Below, piece by piece: positions 18,556-27,368 of a stretch of 64,000 nucleotides of DNA. A program made the position numbers and the translations under genes. The notes below the pieces were generated by a model. That model saw nothing but the letters and a program-made list of their open reading frames with translations. It had not been told where the DNA came from and ran no database searches. Each line of letters opens with the position of its first letter. Positions within the stretch are counted from its first letter, which is position 1. The DNA comes from Chitinophagaceae bacterium. GTDB taxonomy: Bacteria; Bacteroidota; Bacteroidia; Chitinophagales; Chitinophagaceae. Location: positions 1-64,000 of the forward strand of contig JADKAM010000011.1 in NCBI GenBank assembly GCA_016715365.1. The letters run 5' to 3'.

Positions 18556-20670
18556 ATGAACATCATCAAAAAACATCCGGTTAATAATCTTGGCTACAAC
18601 TTTGTAGATGAAAAATATATTCCGAAAGGCAAGGATGAATACCATTTACGTAACCAGCATAACAAGAACGGGATTGATTACCGCAAATTGACAGCGCTGG
18701 ATATTGAAACGCTTATCCGCAACCGCAATACATCTGATGATTGGGATAAGATATTTGTTGCAAAACAGTTCAATCCCGAACTGGTGAGGAATTGTAAATT
18801 TTATGGCCTGGTACGCATTGGAAAATTAGAACCCTTTTATTTAGAGTTTCATAACCTGCGCATGGCTGTTGGCCTTTACAACAGCACCATCATCAGCAGC
18901 GATTTTGGAAATAATGTTTGCATTGATAACGTAAATTATCTCAGTCATTATATTATTGGCAATGAAGTAATGATAGCCAATGTAAATGAGCTGGCTACCA
19001 CCGATTACTCAAAATTTGGTAATGGTATTTTAAAAGACGGCGAAGATGAAAAAGTAAGAACCTGGATGGAATTGTGCAATGAAGCCGGGGGCCGCAGTGT
19101 AATCCCTTTTAACGGTATGCTGGCAGGCGATGCCTGGCTTTGGAGCAAGTACCGGGAAGATGATGAATTGCTGAATAAGTTTAAAGAATTTACAGAAAAG
19201 CGCTATGATAAACAACGTGGTTATTATGGCAAGGTTGGCGACAGAACAGTGATTAAAAACTGTAAGATCATCAAAGATGTCTGGGTGGGTACCGATGCTT
19301 ATTTTAAAGGCGCCAATAAACTAAAAAACATAACCGTTAACAGCGATGAGAACCGCACTTCTCAAATAGGTGAAGGTTGCGAACTGGTAAATGGTATTGT
19401 AGGTTATGGCTGCCGTATATTTTATGGAGTTAAGGCTGTAAGGTTTGTAATGGCTTCTCATTCGCAGTTAAAGTATGGTGCAAGGCTTATCAACTCTTAC
19501 CTTGGTAATAACTCAACCATTTCCTGCTGCGAGGTTTTAAATTCATTGATATTTCCATCGCATGAGCAGCATCATAACAATTCGTTTTTATGTGCTGCAC
19601 TGGTAATGGGGCAAAGCAATATAGCGGCGGGTGCCACCATTGGCAGTAACCACAACAGCCGGGCGGCAGATGGTGAAATCATTGCCGGTCGTGGATTTTG
19701 GCCGGGCCTTTGTGTAAGTTTAAAACACAATTCCAAATTTGCATCGTTCACCATTATTGCCAAAGGCGATTTTCCGGCTGAACTGAATATACAGATACCT
19801 TTTAGCCTGGTAAGCAATGATGTTACCCATAATAAGCTTACAATAATTCCAGGCTATTGGTTTATGTACAACATGTATGCGCTTGCACGCAACGAATGGA
19901 AGTACAATGCCCGTGACCGGAGGATAGAAAAGATACAGCATATAGAATATAATTACCTGGCGCCGGATACCATCAATGAAATGTTTAATTCTCTTAAAAT
20001 ACTGGAGCAGTTACAGGTTGATGATGCCGGTACAGCCATTATATCCGGCTGGGAAAATTCAAAACGAACAACTGAGCTATGTAAAGTACCACAGGCCATA
20101 TTGATTTTTAAAGAGCTTATCCGTTATTATGGTGCGATGGAAATTTTACAGCACATCAATAATAATAAATTCGCTGATTTTGCAGCACTCAAGAAAACAC
20201 TTTCGGCCAAAATACAACGCAGTGAATGGCTGAATGTTGGCGGCCAGTTGATTCAAAAAGCAGAAACAGAAAATGTTAAGCGTAACATCAAATCGGGTAA
20301 AGTTAAAAGCTGGGTTGAACTGCATGATTTTTACAGGCAGCAAGGCCTTGCCTATACTGCAGATAAATTGAATCATGCTTATACTTCGCTGTTAGAAATA
20401 CTGAATATCACTCCACGGCAGTTTACCCCTGCCCTACTTAAACAATTATTACAACAGGCACTCGATACGAAGGAATGGATGTGCAAAGGCATATTTGATT
20501 CCCGTGCAAAAGATTACAATAATCCTTTCCGAAAAATGGTTTACGAAACCAATGAAGAGATGAATAAAGTAATTGGCCGTTTGGAAGACAATAGTTTTAT
20601 ACAGCAGCAACTTGCCGATTTTGATGTAATGAAGAAACAGGTAAAAGCTGTTATCAGGAAGTTAAAATAA
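18556..20670 (+). CDS. DUF4954 protein (hexapeptide beta-helix)
   Basis: A 704-residue protein of the DUF4954 family, largely restricted to Bacteroidota and relatives. Residues about 95-420 show hexapeptide-like left-handed beta-helix spacing (VCIDNVNYLSHYIIGNEVMI, KNCKIIKDVWVGTDAYFKG, GATIGSNHNSRAADGEIIAG), the fold of acyl- and nucleotidyl-sugar transferases such as GlmU. The C-terminal third is helical. No catalytic assignment is secure. Adjacency to glmS suggests a link to amino-sugar metabolism, but the repeat-filled gap argues against a tight operon. Confidence 0.8.
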   Translation: MNIIKKHPVNNLGYNFVDEKYIPKGKDEYHLRNQHNKNGIDYRKLTALDIETLIRNRNTSDDWDKIFVAKQFNPELVRNCKFYGLVRIGKLEPFYLEFHNLRMAVGLYNSTIISSDFGNNVCIDNVNYLSHYIIGNEVMIANVNELATTDYSKFGNGILKDGEDEKVRTWMELCNEAGGRSVIPFNGMLAGDAWLWSKYREDDELLNKFKEFTEKRYDKQRGYYGKVGDRTVIKNCKIIKDVWVGTDAYFKGANKLKNITVNSDENRTSQIGEGCELVNGIVGYGCRIFYGVKAVRFVMASHSQLKYGARLINSYLGNNSTISCCEVLNSLIFPSHEQHHNNSFLCAALVMGQSNIAAGATIGSNHNSRAADGEIIAGRGFWPGLCVSLKHNSKFASFTIIAKGDFPAELNIQIPFSLVSNDVTHNKLTIIPGYWFMYNMYALARNEWKYNARDRRIEKIQHIEYNYLAPDTINEMFNSLKILEQLQVDDAGTAIISGWENSKRTTELCKVPQAILIFKELIRYYGAMEILQHINNNKFADFAALKKTLSAKIQRSEWLNVGGQLIQKAETENVKRNIKSGKVKSWVELHDFYRQQGLAYTADKLNHAYTSLLEILNITPRQFTPALLKQLLQQALDTKEWMCKGIFDSRAKDYNNPFRKMVYETNEEMNKVIGRLEDNSFIQQQLADFDVMKKQVKAVIRKLK

Positions 20671-20776
20671 TGGCTTTTCTTCATACTGGCTTTTATAGTT
20701 TTTATATTTATTGGAGGTTATGATAAGTTGAGCCCTCAACTTATTCCTTTTAATTCATCCAGCTAAAACTAAAGTC

Positions 20777-21532
20777 ATGAAAAAGATTGCATCATTATTC
20801 ACCACGCTTTTATTTTTCAATTCCCTTTTTGCCCAGAGCCAGCCTTCAACACAGCCGGGTTGTTTCCCTTTCCCAAAAACAATCTCTGTAAACGGCAGCG
20901 CCGAGATGGAAGTAATACCTGATGAAATTTATGTGCAGGTAGATTTAAGGGAATATAAAAAGAAGGGAGAAGAGAAAGTAGATATTGAAAAGATCAAGAA
21001 CGACTTTATTGGTTATTGCAGATCCGTTGGCATTTCAGAAAGTAATATTTCAGTAGCATCGTTTGATGGTTACAACATGGCAAATATCTGGCGTCGCAGA
21101 AAAAAAGATCCGGATCTGCTGGCATCTATCTCTTACCAGGTAAAATTCAGCAATACAAAGCTGATTGACGACCTGGTAAATATGCTTGACGATCAGGCGA
21201 CCAATAATTTTCGCATCACCAAAGCTACACACAGCAAAATAGCCGATTACAGAAAGCAGCTGAAAATACAGGCTGTAAAAGCAGCAAAAGAAAAGGCCTT
21301 GTATTTAACAGAAGCTGTTAATGAACAACTTGGTCAGGCCGTAGAAATATCAGAACCGCTCGAATCGGTAAGTTCAGATGTGCTCTCTTCTTACTACAAT
21401 AATAAAAGCAAGATGTCAAATGAAGTTTATTACGGTGATGGTAAAGCAGGTTACAGCGTTACAGATGCCGGAGTTGATTTCAGAAAGATAAAACTACGTT
21501 TTGAAGTTAAGGCTTTGTATGCTTTAAAGTAA
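20777..21532 (+). CDS. SIMPL-domain (DUF541) exported protein
   Basis: A 251-residue protein with a clear signal peptide ending near FAQSQ (residues 15-22) and a SIMPL domain: ISVNGSAEMEVIPDEIYVQVDL near 36-57, then alternating helices and strands and a closing RKIKLRFEVKALYAL. SIMPL proteins are periplasmic or outer-membrane proteins of mostly unknown function with a BP26-like fold. The gap before it (about 105 bp) shows no distinct signal. A DUF1801 gene follows on the same strand after 35 bp. Confidence 0.85.
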   Translation: MKKIASLFTTLLFFNSLFAQSQPSTQPGCFPFPKTISVNGSAEMEVIPDEIYVQVDLREYKKKGEEKVDIEKIKNDFIGYCRSVGISESNISVASFDGYNMANIWRRRKKDPDLLASISYQVKFSNTKLIDDLVNMLDDQATNNFRITKATHSKIADYRKQLKIQAVKAAKEKALYLTEAVNEQLGQAVEISEPLESVSSDVLSSYYNNKSKMSNEVYYGDGKAGYSVTDAGVDFRKIKLRFEVKALYALK

Positions 21533-21567
21533 TAGAGATATTTAATGCTGAAAAAAAATAGTTACAG

Positions 21568-21957
21568 ATGTCACCGCTTGTTGATACCTACATAGATAAT
21601 CTTTCTGACACCCAGCAGGCAATTACTGAAAATGTGAGGCGTTTATTATTCAACCTTGTTCCGGGAATTCAGGAAAAACTCAGCTTTAAAATTCCTTTCT
21701 ATCATTATTTTGGAATGTTCTGCTATATCAATGCCATACCTAATGGCATTGATTTGGGTTTATGCAGGGGCAAAGACCTTACTGAAGAATTCCCATCCCT
21801 GGAACTCAAAGGAAGAGCTATTGTAGCTTCTGTTTCACTTTATTCTGTAAAAGATATAAATCAGAAAGAGGTACGGGAAATTATTATAGCTGCGGCACTC
21901 TGGAATGAAGAAGCAAAGAAGAAAAAAATTCCAATGGTAAAAAGCCGAAAGCAGTAG
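21568..21957 (+). CDS. DUF1801 domain protein
   Basis: A 129-residue YdhG-like protein. The helical opening VDTYIDNLSDTQQAITENVRRLL and the block EKLSFKIPFYHYFGMFCYINAIPNGIDLGLCRG match DUF1801, a small cytoplasmic fold of unknown function that often has a basic C-terminal tail; here the tail is NEEAKKKKIPMVKSRKQ. It is probably cotranscribed with the SIMPL gene. Confidence 0.78.
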   Translation: MSPLVDTYIDNLSDTQQAITENVRRLLFNLVPGIQEKLSFKIPFYHYFGMFCYINAIPNGIDLGLCRGKDLTEEFPSLELKGRAIVASVSLYSVKDINQKEVREIIIAAALWNEEAKKKKIPMVKSRKQ

Positions 21958-22012
21958 CGCTCACCACTTTCTGAAATTTGGTTTCATTATCTTTACCCTC
22001 AAAATATTTAGT

Positions 22013-22642
22013 GTGAAAAAACTTGTTTTTCTTTTTATTTGTACTGGTTTTATATTTTCTGCAAAAAGCCAAACCGTTGCCCAGATAAAAAAGATATTGG
22101 ACACAACCCAAAACCCCATCGGCTTTGTAAAATATGTACTGAAGAAGAAATATTTTATAGATACGGTAACGGTGGTAAGTACTAAACAATTTATGGGTAA
22201 AGCAGACAGCCTGGCTTATCATGGAAAAGTTGGTAAAACATATGGCCCGTTTAAAAAAGAAAATATACTCGTAAAAATATTGGTAAAAGCTCCTAATACC
22301 TTTTACCACATTAAACATATCCTGATTGATACTGCGGTTTTTGAAAAGAACTTTGCAGAATCGCTTGCCCTTAACATTATGTGGAAAATAGAAAACAAAA
22401 CAAGTACATTTTCGGAACAGGCAGGCATTTACAGTGCCGACTACGAATCATCGGCTAAGGGCGGAGACCTCGGTTGGTTTATACAAGGGGTTATGCTACC
22501 TGAACTTGATAAAGCGATGGTAAAGCATAAAAAAGGCGACCTGTTTACAGTGTGGTCGGCATCCGGGCTGCATGTGGTTACTGTTGCAGATAATCCCAAA
22601 GAAGATACCGGTTACGCTTTATTACTGCGGGTTATTTTGTAG
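22013..22642 (+). CDS. exported parvulin-type peptidyl-prolyl isomerase
   Basis: A 209-residue protein with a signal peptide (KLVFLFICTGFIFSAKSQ) and a parvulin domain in the C-terminal half: HIKHILID near 101-108, SSAKGGDLGWF near 145-155, LPELDKAMVKHKKGDLF, and SGLHVVTV. Parvulins (PpiC/SurA group) assist folding of exported proteins in the periplasm. The start is a GTG, supported by the signal peptide that begins with MKKLV. A TATCTTTA box lies about 20 nt upstream. Confidence 0.83.
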   Translation: MKKLVFLFICTGFIFSAKSQTVAQIKKILDTTQNPIGFVKYVLKKKYFIDTVTVVSTKQFMGKADSLAYHGKVGKTYGPFKKENILVKILVKAPNTFYHIKHILIDTAVFEKNFAESLALNIMWKIENKTSTFSEQAGIYSADYESSAKGGDLGWFIQGVMLPELDKAMVKHKKGDLFTVWSASGLHVVTVADNPKEDTGYALLLRVIL

Positions 22643-22710
22643 CATAAAAATCTGCAAAAATTAAAACTCTAAGCGTTTAGTTTGTACATTTATTGATACA
22701 AAACTATTTT

Positions 22711-22965
22711 ATGCAGGATAAACTCAACGAATTTGCAAATGAAATTGTTTGCCCTACATGTGGCAGCAAAACTGTATCTAAAGTAAAATATACGTGGTGG
22801 GGTGGTGTTTTGGGACCTAAATTATTGCACCACACTAAGTGCGATGATTGCAAGTACACTTTTAACAGTAAAACAGGCAAATCGAATACGCCGGGGATCA
22901 TTATGTATTCTGTGGTGCTTTTCGTAGTAGCTTTTGCAGTGTTCTTTTTTATCAGAACGATGTAA
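22711..22965 (+). CDS. small zinc-ribbon membrane protein
   Basis: An 84-residue protein with two CxxC pairs, CPTCGS (about 13-18) and CDDC (about 43-46), forming a probable zinc ribbon, then one C-terminal transmembrane helix (about 61-81, IIMYSVVLFVVAFAVFFFI). The frame is open to a TTG at 22693, but the ATG at 22711 is preferred. Function unknown. It ends in TAA immediately next to the aroQ stop codon on the other strand, with no base between. Confidence 0.7.
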   Translation: MQDKLNEFANEIVCPTCGSKTVSKVKYTWWGGVLGPKLLHHTKCDDCKYTFNSKTGKSNTPGIIMYSVVLFVVAFAVFFFIRTM

Positions 22966-23379
22966 TTACAGAAAATATTCCAGCGCCAGTTCATATCCCT
23001 TTAATCCCAGTCCACTGATAACACCTTTAGCTTTTCCGGAAACGTGAGATAATTTTCTAAAATCTTCTCTGCCAAAAATATTGGAGATATGCACTTCAAT
23101 TACCGGAGTGGTAATGGCTGCAATGGCATCGCCCAGTGCAACTGAAGTATGTGTATAGCCACCGGGGTTTAAAATAATACCATCATAGCTAAACCCTACC
23201 CGCTGAATTTCGTTGATCAGTTCCCCTTCTACATTAGATTGAAAATAGGAAATTTCGATATTGGCATATTTATCATGAAGCGTTTTCAGGTAAGTATTGA
23301 AAGATGCTTCTCCGTAAATATCCACTTCACGTTTGCCAAGCAGGTTTAAATTAGGCCCGTTAATGATTGCGATTTTCAT
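22966..23379 (-). CDS. aroQ: type II 3-dehydroquinate dehydratase AroQ
   Basis: A 137-residue type II dehydroquinase, which removes water from 3-dehydroquinate in the shikimate pathway. The opening MKIAIINGPNLNLLGKRE, the lid tyrosine Y22 in DIYG, NPGGYTHTS (about 72-80) and EVHISNIFGRE (about 97-107, with the catalytic histidine) are all present. The ATG at 23379 places the NGPNLNLLG block at the usual position; a GTG two codons upstream is less likely. It is convergent with the zinc-ribbon gene and end-to-end with it. Confidence 0.94.
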   Translation of the reverse strand: MKIAIINGPNLNLLGKREVDIYGEASFNTYLKTLHDKYANIEISYFQSNVEGELINEIQRVGFSYDGIILNPGGYTHTSVALGDAIAAITTPVIEVHISNIFGREDFRKLSHVSGKAKGVISGLGLKGYELALEYFL

Positions 23380-23440
23380 AGACACAAATTACACAAATTG
23401 TCACGAATGAACCAAATCTGTGAAAATCGGTTTAATCAGC

Positions 23441-23460
23441 GTACTGAGCATGTCGAAGTA
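23441..23460 (+). repeat. TGAGCATGTCGAA-type repeat between aroQ and carA
   Basis: GTACTGAGCATGTCGAAGTA is related to the CTGAGCTTGTCGAAG sequences found at 39485-39555 and, more distantly, to TGAGCGAAGTCGAA at 42123. It lies about 12 bp beyond the carA stop. Confidence 0.5.
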
Positions 23461-23472
23461 TCCGTGTTTCTA

Positions 23473-24576
23473 TCAATTGCTGCGTACCAGCGATATAAAC
23501 TCATCAAACAAATACCTGCTGTCGTGTGGGCCAGGTGTAGCTTCAGGATGATACTGCACAGAGAAAGCTTTTTTATCCTTTATGCGGATGCCTTCAATAC
23601 TGTCATCGTTTAAATTAACATGGGTAATTTCTACATTGTCATTTGCCCTTACTGCTTTTGGATCAACTCCAAAGCCATGATTCTGCGTGGTAATTTCAGA
23701 TTTACCGCTGATTATATTTTTTACCGGATGGTTTAATCCACGGTGGCCATGATGCATTTTAAAAGTAGGGATATCGTTGGCCAGTGCCAGCAACTGATGC
23801 CCGAGACAAATACCAAACAATGGTTTATCTGCAGCCAATATCTGCTTTACTGTCTTAATAGCATAATCCATGGGTGCCGGATCGCCGGGGCCATTGCTTA
23901 TGAAATAGCCGTGTGGTTGAAATTGTTCCAGCTCTTCAAAGCTTGTTTTGGCGTTATGCACTTTTACATAAGCACCTCTTTCCACCAGGCAGGTTAATAT
24001 ATTTTTCTTGATGCCAAAATCAAGCACAGCAATCCTTAATTCGCTTTTCTCATCACCCAAAAAATAAGGTTCCTTAGTGCTCACGGTTGATGCCAGTTCC
24101 AGTCCGTCCATTGAAGGCACTTCGTTTAATAATTTTTTCAGCTCTTCTACATCTGTTATCGCTGAAGATATAATGCAATTCATAGCACCCTGCGTACGTA
24201 TGTGAGCAACCAAAGCACGTGTATCAATACCATCAATAGCTACCACACCCTGTGCTTCAAAATAATCCTGCAGCGATGCATCAGCCATAAAACGACTGTA
24301 TTTATCTTCCAGGTTGCGGCCAATTACGGCTTTTACTTTCACGCTGTCACTTTCCACATCTGCAGCTTTTACACCGTAATTACCAATATGTACATTATTC
24401 ATGATGAGAACCTGGCCGTAATAACTGGGGTCGGTAAACACTTCCTGGTAGCCCGTCATGCCGGTATTAAAACATATTTCGCCTGTTGCAGTTCCGGTTT
24501 TGCCAAATGCAGTACCGTTAAAAACAGTTCCGTCGGCTAAAATTAAAATGGCTGGGGTTGTTTGAGAAAGAGACAT
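23473..24576 (-). CDS. carA: carbamoyl-phosphate synthase small subunit CarA
   Basis: A 367-residue glutaminase subunit of carbamoyl-phosphate synthase, feeding ammonia to CarB for pyrimidine and arginine synthesis. The N-terminal CPSase domain shows TGEICFNTGMTGYQE and TDPSYYGQ; the class I amidotransferase domain has the nucleophile in FGICLGHQLLAL and the His-Glu pair in YHPEATPGPHD. The frame extends seven codons to a TTG at 24597, but the ATG at 24576 gives the usual N terminus. carB is not in the window. Confidence 0.94.
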   Translation of the reverse strand: MSLSQTTPAILILADGTVFNGTAFGKTGTATGEICFNTGMTGYQEVFTDPSYYGQVLIMNNVHIGNYGVKAADVESDSVKVKAVIGRNLEDKYSRFMADASLQDYFEAQGVVAIDGIDTRALVAHIRTQGAMNCIISSAITDVEELKKLLNEVPSMDGLELASTVSTKEPYFLGDEKSELRIAVLDFGIKKNILTCLVERGAYVKVHNAKTSFEELEQFQPHGYFISNGPGDPAPMDYAIKTVKQILAADKPLFGICLGHQLLALANDIPTFKMHHGHRGLNHPVKNIISGKSEITTQNHGFGVDPKAVRANDNVEITHVNLNDDSIEGIRIKDKKAFSVQYHPEATPGPHDSRYLFDEFISLVRSN

Positions 24577-24652
24577 GAATGTATAAAGGTTTTGCAAAGA
24601 AAGTAATTCCGCTTCTAAATGAACAAATAAAATTTTTCACATTTTACTTTTT

Positions 24653-24754
24653 GTCTGAAAGGGCACTTGGGTGGATTATATGATTAAAAGGATTTGAAGC
24701 AGGAATACACTAATCCACAACATCCTTATAATCCACCCAAATCCCCGTTCAGAC
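24653..24754 (+). repeat. long imperfect inverted repeat between rplQ and carA
   Basis: The left arm has GTCTGAA, GGG, TTGGGTGGATTAT and AGGAT in order; the right arm has the complement in reverse order, ATCCT, ATAATCCACCCAA, CCC and TTCAGAC. The loop is about 30 nt. It could fold into a long stem in the leader of carA or behind rplQ. Confidence 0.8.
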
Positions 24755-24760
24755 AATCTC

Positions 24761-24790
24761 AAAAAAAAGCTCCGATAAAAATATCGGAGC
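24761..24790 (-). terminator. intrinsic terminator of the ribosomal operon
   Basis: The stem GCTCCGATA (24769-24777) with TATCGGAGC (24782-24790) is followed, on the minus strand, by eight T residues. It lies about 45 bp past the rplQ stop and would end the infA-rplQ transcript before carA. Confidence 0.85.
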
Positions 24791-24816
24791 CTTATATAAA
24801 CTGTTAGTTTCAATTT

Positions 24817-24884
24817 GTAGTGAGCGCAGTTGAACTATGCTTTTTCTTCAGTTGCTGTATCGGTAGTGAGCGGAGTCGAACTAT
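24817..24884 (-). repeat. two copies of a 22-bp repeat overlapping the rplQ 3' end
   Basis: Copies at 24817-24838 and 24863-24884 share 20 of 22 bases (GTAGTGAGCG, then CAGTT or GAGTC, then GAACTAT). The first spans the rplQ stop codon; the second is inside the frame and encodes most of the SSTPLTT segment near the C terminus. Confidence 0.8.
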
Positions 24885-25374
24885 CTTCAGCAGCAGCTTC
24901 GGTTGTTGCTTCTGTATCAGCAGCTTTCTTCTTAGCTCCACCGGCACGACGTGTTTTCTTTGCTGGTTCAGCAGCTGTAGTAACACCTTTACCGTAGATC
25001 TCGTTAAAGTCAACCAGTTCGATCATCGCTATTTCAGCGTTATCACCGGTTCTTGCACCCAATTTGATGATACGTGTGTATCCACCCGGACGTGCAGCAA
25101 CCTTTGGAGCAACTACAGTAAACAATTCTTTAACTGCAGCTTTATCGTTCAGGTAGCTAAACACAATACGGTGATTGTGCATGATCGCTTCTTTACTTGC
25201 TGTATTCTTTGTTTTAGTGATCAATGGCTCAATGTAAACACGTAAAGCTTTTGCTTTAGCCAATGTAGTAGTGATCCTTTTGTAAGTGATCAGCTGGCAG
25301 CCTAAGTTCATTAACAGGGCTCTTCTGTGAGAAGCCGTTCTGCTTAAATTATTCCCTTTGTTTCCGTGACGCAT
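24835..25374 (-). CDS. rplQ: 50S ribosomal protein L17 with extended C-terminal tail
   Basis: A 179-residue L17. The core (about residues 1-115) is canonical: MRHGNKGNNLSRTASHRRAL, ITYKRITTTLAKAKALR, KVAARPGGYTRIIKLG and GDNAEIAMIELVDFN. It continues with an Ala/Glu/Lys-rich tail of about 60 residues, longer than the enterobacterial protein; such tails are common in Bacteroidota L17. The tail includes the SSTPLTT peptide derived from a dispersed DNA repeat, and the stop codon lies inside a second copy. It is the last gene of the operon. Confidence 0.95.
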   Translation of the reverse strand: MRHGNKGNNLSRTASHRRALLMNLGCQLITYKRITTTLAKAKALRVYIEPLITKTKNTASKEAIMHNHRIVFSYLNDKAAVKELFTVVAPKVAARPGGYTRIIKLGARTGDNAEIAMIELVDFNEIYGKGVTTAAEPAKKTRRAGGAKKKAADTEATTEAAAEDSSTPLTTDTATEEKA

Positions 25375-25470
25375 GACATTTTAGTTTTTAAATTCGTCTG
25401 TACCGTGTCAGGAATTACAGACTACTCGTTATAAAAAAAGCCAACCGGCAATAGCCTATTGGCGAATTAA

Positions 25471-26466
25471 TTACTCATCATCTAATTTCAACTTGCTCAG
25501 ATCCATGCCAAAGCTCAAACCTCTTTCGTGTAACACCTGCTCAATCTCACTTAAAGATTTCTGGCCAAAGTTTCTGAATTTCATCAGGTCTTCCTGCTCG
25601 TATTGAACCAGTTCGCTCAATGAATTGATCTTGGCAGCTTTTAAGCAATTGAAAGCACGTACAGAAAGATCCAGGTCTTCCAATGGAGTCTTCAACACTT
25701 TACGTAACTGTAAAGTCTGTTCATCAACCAGGTCTTCTTTCTTATCTTCTTTGGTATCAAAAGTAATATTCTCGTCCGTGATGATCATCAGGTGCTGTAT
25801 TAAGATACGACTGGCCTGCTTTACAGCATCTTCCGGGTGAATAGTACCATCGGTAACCACTTCCATGATCAGTTTTTCAAAATCGGTGCGTTGCTCCACA
25901 CGGGTATTTTCAATAGCGTATTTTACGTTCTTGATGGGGGTGTAAATAGCATCCACCGGAATATATCCAAAATGAGAATTCTTTTCTTTGTTCTCTTCAG
26001 CAGGAACATAACCACGCCCTTTACCAATGGTGATCTCGATATCCAGTTTAGCACTGCTGTCCATGGTACAGATCAGCAATTCAGGATTCATGATCTCAAA
26101 TGTAGGAGACGCTTCAGCGATCATACCTGCAGTGAATTCAGTTTTGTTCTTGATAGAAAGTGTAACTTTTTCCACGTTTACTTCATGCTCAACTTTCTTC
26201 TTGATACGAACCTGTTTCAGGTTTAAGATTATTTCAGTAACGTCTTCAGTAATACCTTTTAAAGTAGCAAACTCATGGTCAGCACCGGCAATATTAATAC
26301 CGATGATAGCATAACCCTCCAAAGAGTTCAGCAACACCCTTCTCAGCGAGTTACCGATAGTTACACCATAACCTGGTTCCAGCGGACGGAATTCGAAGAT
26401 GGCTTCAAACTCGGTTGCTTTCTGAAGAACGATTTTATCTGGCTTAACAAAATTTAAAATTCCCAT
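25471..26466 (-). CDS. rpoA: RNA polymerase alpha subunit RpoA
   Basis: A 331-residue alpha subunit. The N-terminal dimerisation/assembly domain (about 1-230) has FRPLEPGYGVTIGNSLRRVLL and GYAIIGINI; a flexible linker follows near 235-255; the C-terminal domain (about 260-325) has DLDLSVRAFNCLKAAKI, the helix-hairpin-helix block that contacts UP elements and activators. Full length, in the standard place between rpsD and rplQ. The gap to rpsD contains a 45-bp dispersed element. Confidence 0.97.
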   Translation of the reverse strand: MGILNFVKPDKIVLQKATEFEAIFEFRPLEPGYGVTIGNSLRRVLLNSLEGYAIIGINIAGADHEFATLKGITEDVTEIILNLKQVRIKKKVEHEVNVEKVTLSIKNKTEFTAGMIAEASPTFEIMNPELLICTMDSSAKLDIEITIGKGRGYVPAEENKEKNSHFGYIPVDAIYTPIKNVKYAIENTRVEQRTDFEKLIMEVVTDGTIHPEDAVKQASRILIQHLMIITDENITFDTKEDKKEDLVDEQTLQLRKVLKTPLEDLDLSVRAFNCLKAAKINSLSELVQYEQEDLMKFRNFGQKSLSEIEQVLHERGLSFGMDLSKLKLDDE

Positions 26467-26523
26467 TTGTATTTTGTTGTTTTAATGTTTAAAATTTTTG
26501 TACCAAGCTGAAGTTATTTGTTC

Positions 26524-26568
26524 AGCTTTATTGGCGTCGCACTCTTGTACGGTTGAGCTTTATTCAGC
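26524..26568 (+). repeat. 45-bp dispersed element, copy 2
   Basis: AGCTTTATT, then GGCGTCGCACTCTTGTAC, a variable 7-nt segment, then CTTTATTCAGC. It sits between rpsD and rpoA, antisense to the operon. Same length and order as the copies at 16418 and 42205. Confidence 0.85.
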
Positions 26569-26579
26569 CCCTCCCATTA

Positions 26580-27185
26580 TTACTTAGAGTACAATTCCAC
26601 GATCAGTTGCTCCTTAATATTTTCAGGAACACTTTCTCTTTCAGGATAAGTAATAAAAGTACCCTGTGATGCAGTTTCGTTCCACTCTAACCAGCTAAAC
26701 TTGGCATTTTTGCCACGTAAATTACCAGCAATAGAAGCGTTTGCAGCACTTTTATTCTTTAAACCAATAACATCTCCTGCAACACAGCTGTAAGAAGGTA
26801 TATTAAGAACCTCACCATTTACAGTGATGTGCTTATGAGATACCAACTGGCGTGCGGCCTGGCGGCTTGGTGCAATACCTAAACGAAATACTGTATTATC
26901 CAAACGGGCTTCTAATAATTTAATAAGATTTTCACCGGTAACACCTTTACGGCGTGCAGCTTCATCAAATGTTTTGCGGAATTGTTTTTCAAGCAAACCA
27001 TACGTGTACTTTGCTTTTTGCTTTTCTCTTAATTGCAAAGCATATTCACCTAAAGTTTTACGCTTGCGGTTAGCACCATGCATACCCGGAGGGTTGCTGT
27101 TCTTGGTTAACCATTTTCCATTACCTGTAATGGGTTCTCCGAAGATCCTGGAGATTTTTGTTTTGGGGCCTGTGTAACGTGCCAT
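26580..27185 (-). CDS. rpsD: 30S ribosomal protein S4
   Basis: A 201-residue S4, a primary 16S rRNA-binding protein and assembly initiator. The opening MARYTGPKTKISRIFGEPI and the S4 RNA-binding domain (about 92-155: LIKLLEARLDNTVFRLGIAPSRQAARQLVSHKHITVNGEVLNIPSY) are canonical. No N-terminal zinc-binding cysteine cluster is present, so it is the zinc-free form. In place within the alpha operon. Confidence 0.97.
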   Translation of the reverse strand: MARYTGPKTKISRIFGEPITGNGKWLTKNSNPPGMHGANRKRKTLGEYALQLREKQKAKYTYGLLEKQFRKTFDEAARRKGVTGENLIKLLEARLDNTVFRLGIAPSRQAARQLVSHKHITVNGEVLNIPSYSCVAGDVIGLKNKSAANASIAGNLRGKNAKFSWLEWNETASQGTFITYPERESVPENIKEQLIVELYSK

Positions 27186-27265
27186 AATTGTTATAGTGGT
27201 CTTTTAGTGACGATGCATCATTATAAAGACCTTTTAAAATGAATAATGCACCCGGTTATAAATAT

Positions 27266-27366
27266 TGTAGATTTCGGATTGTAGATTTTAGATTTTTTAA
27301 ATTTCAGCAGCGTTTGTCTTAGTGAACACCCAAATCTGAAATCGCCAATCTAAAATCCCAAATCGA
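27266..27366 (-). repeat. heptamer-periodic inverted repeat between rpsK and rpsD
   Basis: The left arm (27266-27298) carries GTAGATT, TCGGATT, GTAGATT and TTAGATT units, and the right arm (27330-27364) complementary AATCTGA, AATCGCC and AATCTAA units. It fills most of the 183-bp gap inside the ribosomal operon. Confidence 0.7.
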
Positions 27367-27368
27367 AA

